NCBI GenBank assembly: GCA_002798195.1
Contig: NWQM01000005.1
Location: 41,577-105,576, forward strand
From: Lysobacteraceae bacterium NML03-0222
GTDB lineage: Bacteria; Pseudomonadota; Gammaproteobacteria; Xanthomonadales; Xanthomonadaceae
Direction of reading: 5' to 3'
DNA length: 64,000 nucleotides
Part shown: piece by piece, positions 62,382 through 64,000 of the stretch
How the letters are laid out: every line of letters starts with the position of its first letter
Position numbering within the stretch: position 1 is the stretch's first letter
Translations under genes and position numbers: made by a program
The notes under the pieces: generated by a model
What the model was told of the DNA's origin: nothing
The model's database searches: none
What the model saw: only the letters and a program-made list of their open reading frames with translations

Positions 62382-64000
62382 ATGAACCTTCAGCAATTAC
62401 GGAAAAAAAGTCGCTCCAGGCTTTTCCAAGCCATTTCCTTCAGTCTGCTGACAGCGGCGCTGCCTATGGCGGCACTGGCACAAGCGCCGCAAAACAGCCT
62501 GGCACTGCTGGATGTTAGCCATTGCTCGTTGGGTACGGATGCCGAGCGTCAGCACTGCCGCAATCAGCAGCTTTCCAGCAAGCTGGCTGCGCTGCATGGT
62601 GAGCAGGTATCGGGTAATGCTTCTGCAAGCAACACGGTCGTGGCTGGCAATTACACCGAAGCCGCCAAGCTCGGCGATGCAGACAGCTGGAAGACCAAAG
62701 AGTTTATGCAGGACTGGGGCTTGGAGGCAATGAATGCCCATCATGCCTATGCGCGTGGTTTGACTGGAAATGGGATTCGGGTTGGTATCTTTGACTCTGG
62801 TGTTGGCCTGGATCACCCAGAGTTTGCAGGTCGGGATCATCAAGGCTTGAAGATTGGCGAGCTGCTCGCCGATGGCAGCCGTTGTGCACCTGATTATTAC
62901 CTTGGTGGTGCGTACAACCCATGCTTTGGTACTGATGGTGGACGAGCCCAGCTTGACATTACGTATTGGGATCCTGATTGGGCACGTCTGCTACCACCTG
63001 AAAGCATGCACTTAGTTGATAAAACGGAATTGCTTTGGGTCTCGCATGGCACCCATGTGGCGGGCACGGTAGCTGCCAACCGTGATGGCAGCGGCATGCA
63101 TGGCGTTGCCTTCGGTGCCGACTTTAGCTCCGCTCGTTTGTTCGCCGACACTGCTATGTGGGCGCATCCGGTGTGCGTGTTCTTTCGCTTCTGTGAGGTG
63201 CTGACAATAGAACCCACAGCTAGTGCATTTGAGGACATGTATCAGCAAATGAATGCGGCTGATATTCGCGCCATGAACCATAGTTGGGGGCTTGGTCGAG
63301 AGCCGGAAAATACAGAAGAAATGCAAGAGGTTTTTGATAATCCCAACTTGGCGCCTCTTTGGCCGATTATTCATGCCGGAAGCAAGTCCAAAGGGATGAT
63401 TCAGGTCTGGGCTGCTGGCAATTCTCGATATAACCTGACTCCTGAAGAATCGCCAATCGCAGGTATTTATGCCAGTTTGCCTCGCTTTTTCAACGATCTC
63501 GAGCCTTATTGGCTCAGCGTGGTGAATGTCCGCAAAGGCGAAGAAAATGAAAGCGCTTATGTGCTGAGCGAATATTCCATGCGCTGCGGCCTCAGCAAGG
63601 ATTGGTGCATTGCCGCACCCGGAACGGATATCAACTCCACGGTGTTGGGCGGACAATCTCTGGAGGGGGCTGTTGTTCAAGGCCCAGATGGCAATTTCCA
63701 TCTGCAAGGCATCGAATCTCTGCAAAATGCCACCACCTACGAATACGAGGACTACACCGGCACCTCAATGGCCGCGCCGCACGTCACTGGCGCTTTGGCG
63801 CTGTTGTTCGAGCGCTATCCGTACCTGACCAACGCCCAGGTGCGCGATGTGCTGCTGACCACCGCAACCGACTTGGGGGCGCCGGGCGTGGATGATGTCT
63901 ATGGCTGGGGCATGGTGAACCTGAAGAAAGCCATCGAAGGCTATGGCCAATTCCGCGTCGATACCGATGTCAACATGGTCGCCAAGGCCGGTGGCACCCA
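62382..64000 (+). CDS. Secreted S8 (subtilisin) serine protease, 3'-truncated by the window
   Basis: Open from ATG 62382 to the window edge (539 complete codons). The long basic Sec signal peptide is at 1-33 (cleavage after MAALA). A short propeptide-like region comes before the catalytic domain. The triad is complete: Asp138 in IFDSGVGLDHPEF, His222 in SHGTHVAGTV and Ser462 in GTSMAAPHVTGALALL. The 240 residues between His and Ser exceed the usual subtilisin spacing, indicating inserted loops (Cys-containing at about 265-275). The end reads into NMVAKAGG. Xanthomonad homologues carry a C-terminal autotransporter barrel or pre-peptidase domain; that part is outside the window. Confidence 0.92.
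   Translation, partial: MNLQQLRKKSRSRLFQAISFSLLTAALPMAALAQAPQNSLALLDVSHCSLGTDAERQHCRNQQLSSKLAALHGEQVSGNASASNTVVAGNYTEAAKLGDADSWKTKEFMQDWGLEAMNAHHAYARGLTGNGIRVGIFDSGVGLDHPEFAGRDHQGLKIGELLADGSRCAPDYYLGGAYNPCFGTDGGRAQLDITYWDPDWARLLPPESMHLVDKTELLWVSHGTHVAGTVAANRDGSGMHGVAFGADFSSARLFADTAMWAHPVCVFFRFCEVLTIEPTASAFEDMYQQMNAADIRAMNHSWGLGREPENTEEMQEVFDNPNLAPLWPIIHAGSKSKGMIQVWAAGNSRYNLTPEESPIAGIYASLPRFFNDLEPYWLSVVNVRKGEENESAYVLSEYSMRCGLSKDWCIAAPGTDINSTVLGGQSLEGAVVQGPDGNFHLQGIESLQNATTYEYEDYTGTSMAAPHVTGALALLFERYPYLTNAQVRDVLLTTATDLGAPGVDDVYGWGMVNLKKAIEGYGQFRVDTDVNMVAKAGGT

Overview
The window is chromosomal DNA around the replication origin of a Gammaproteobacterium, most likely a member of the Xanthomonadaceae/Lysobacteraceae. 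The main evidence is the origin block dnaA-dnaN-recF-gyrB, followed outward by an M48 protease, a TPR protein, tonB-exbB-exbD-exbD and pdxJ, an order I associate with Xanthomonas. A pyrophosphate-type phosphofructokinase, a phenylalanine hydroxylase and the dispersed CTTACTTTCTTTGC palindrome agree with this. No similarity search was possible, so genus and species stay open.

Layout. 1-15.8 kb: gene tail, DUF2306-like membrane protein, DesK/NarL-type two-component pair, GYF-AIM24 fusion, patatin-like lipoprotein, outer-membrane beta-barrel, KefB/C-type antiporter, phhA, a HipA-like kinase of the YjjJ type, fbp, a 2OG-Fe(II) oxygenase, a soluble histidine kinase, cardiolipin synthase and pdxJ. 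15.8-31 kb: TonB energising cluster, TPR protein, M48 lipoprotein, then gyrB, recF, dnaN and dnaA reading left and rpmH, rnpA, yidC and mnmE reading right. Three parS sites lie in and beside recF, and DnaA-box-like sites lie on both sides of dnaA. 31-40 kb: a five-gene biotin operon (bioB-bioF-DMT transporter-bioH-bioC) in which every junction overlaps by 4 nt, then comF, ubiA and tRNA-Arg(CCG). The tRNA is followed by about 940 bp of non-coding repeats: tandem units carrying the tRNA tail, a palindrome-rich dispersed repeat and a 17-copy heptamer. A DUF167 gene and pfp follow. 40-54 kb: adk, mpl, an M1 aminopeptidase and a lipoprotein, a low-GC insertion with an unknown ORF and an Rhs remnant, a pteridine-reductase-like SDR, a MidA-like methyltransferase, a VanZ-like protein, LPS genes (glycosyltransferase, O-antigen ligase, LpxL-like acyltransferase), alkB and uppP. 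54-64 kb: glnA, a PLD-YceI-SixA coupled operon, an orphan ParA-like ATPase divergent from a Ycf46-like AAA ATPase, a TetA-type MFS transporter and the 5' part of a secreted S8 protease.

How the parts relate. The core is replication and segregation (dnaA/N, recF, gyrB, parS), the RNase P/ribosome/membrane-insertase block, envelope energisation (TonB-ExbBD), and envelope or cofactor synthesis (Cls, UppP, LpxL, O-antigen ligase, Mpl, biotin, PLP, ubiquinone). The least ordinary regions are the tRNA-tail repeats with the G-rich heptamer at 37.8-38.75 kb, the low-GC ORF plus Rhs scar at 45-46.15 kb, the YjjJ-type kinase with a palindrome at its start codon, and the transporter embedded in the biotin operon.
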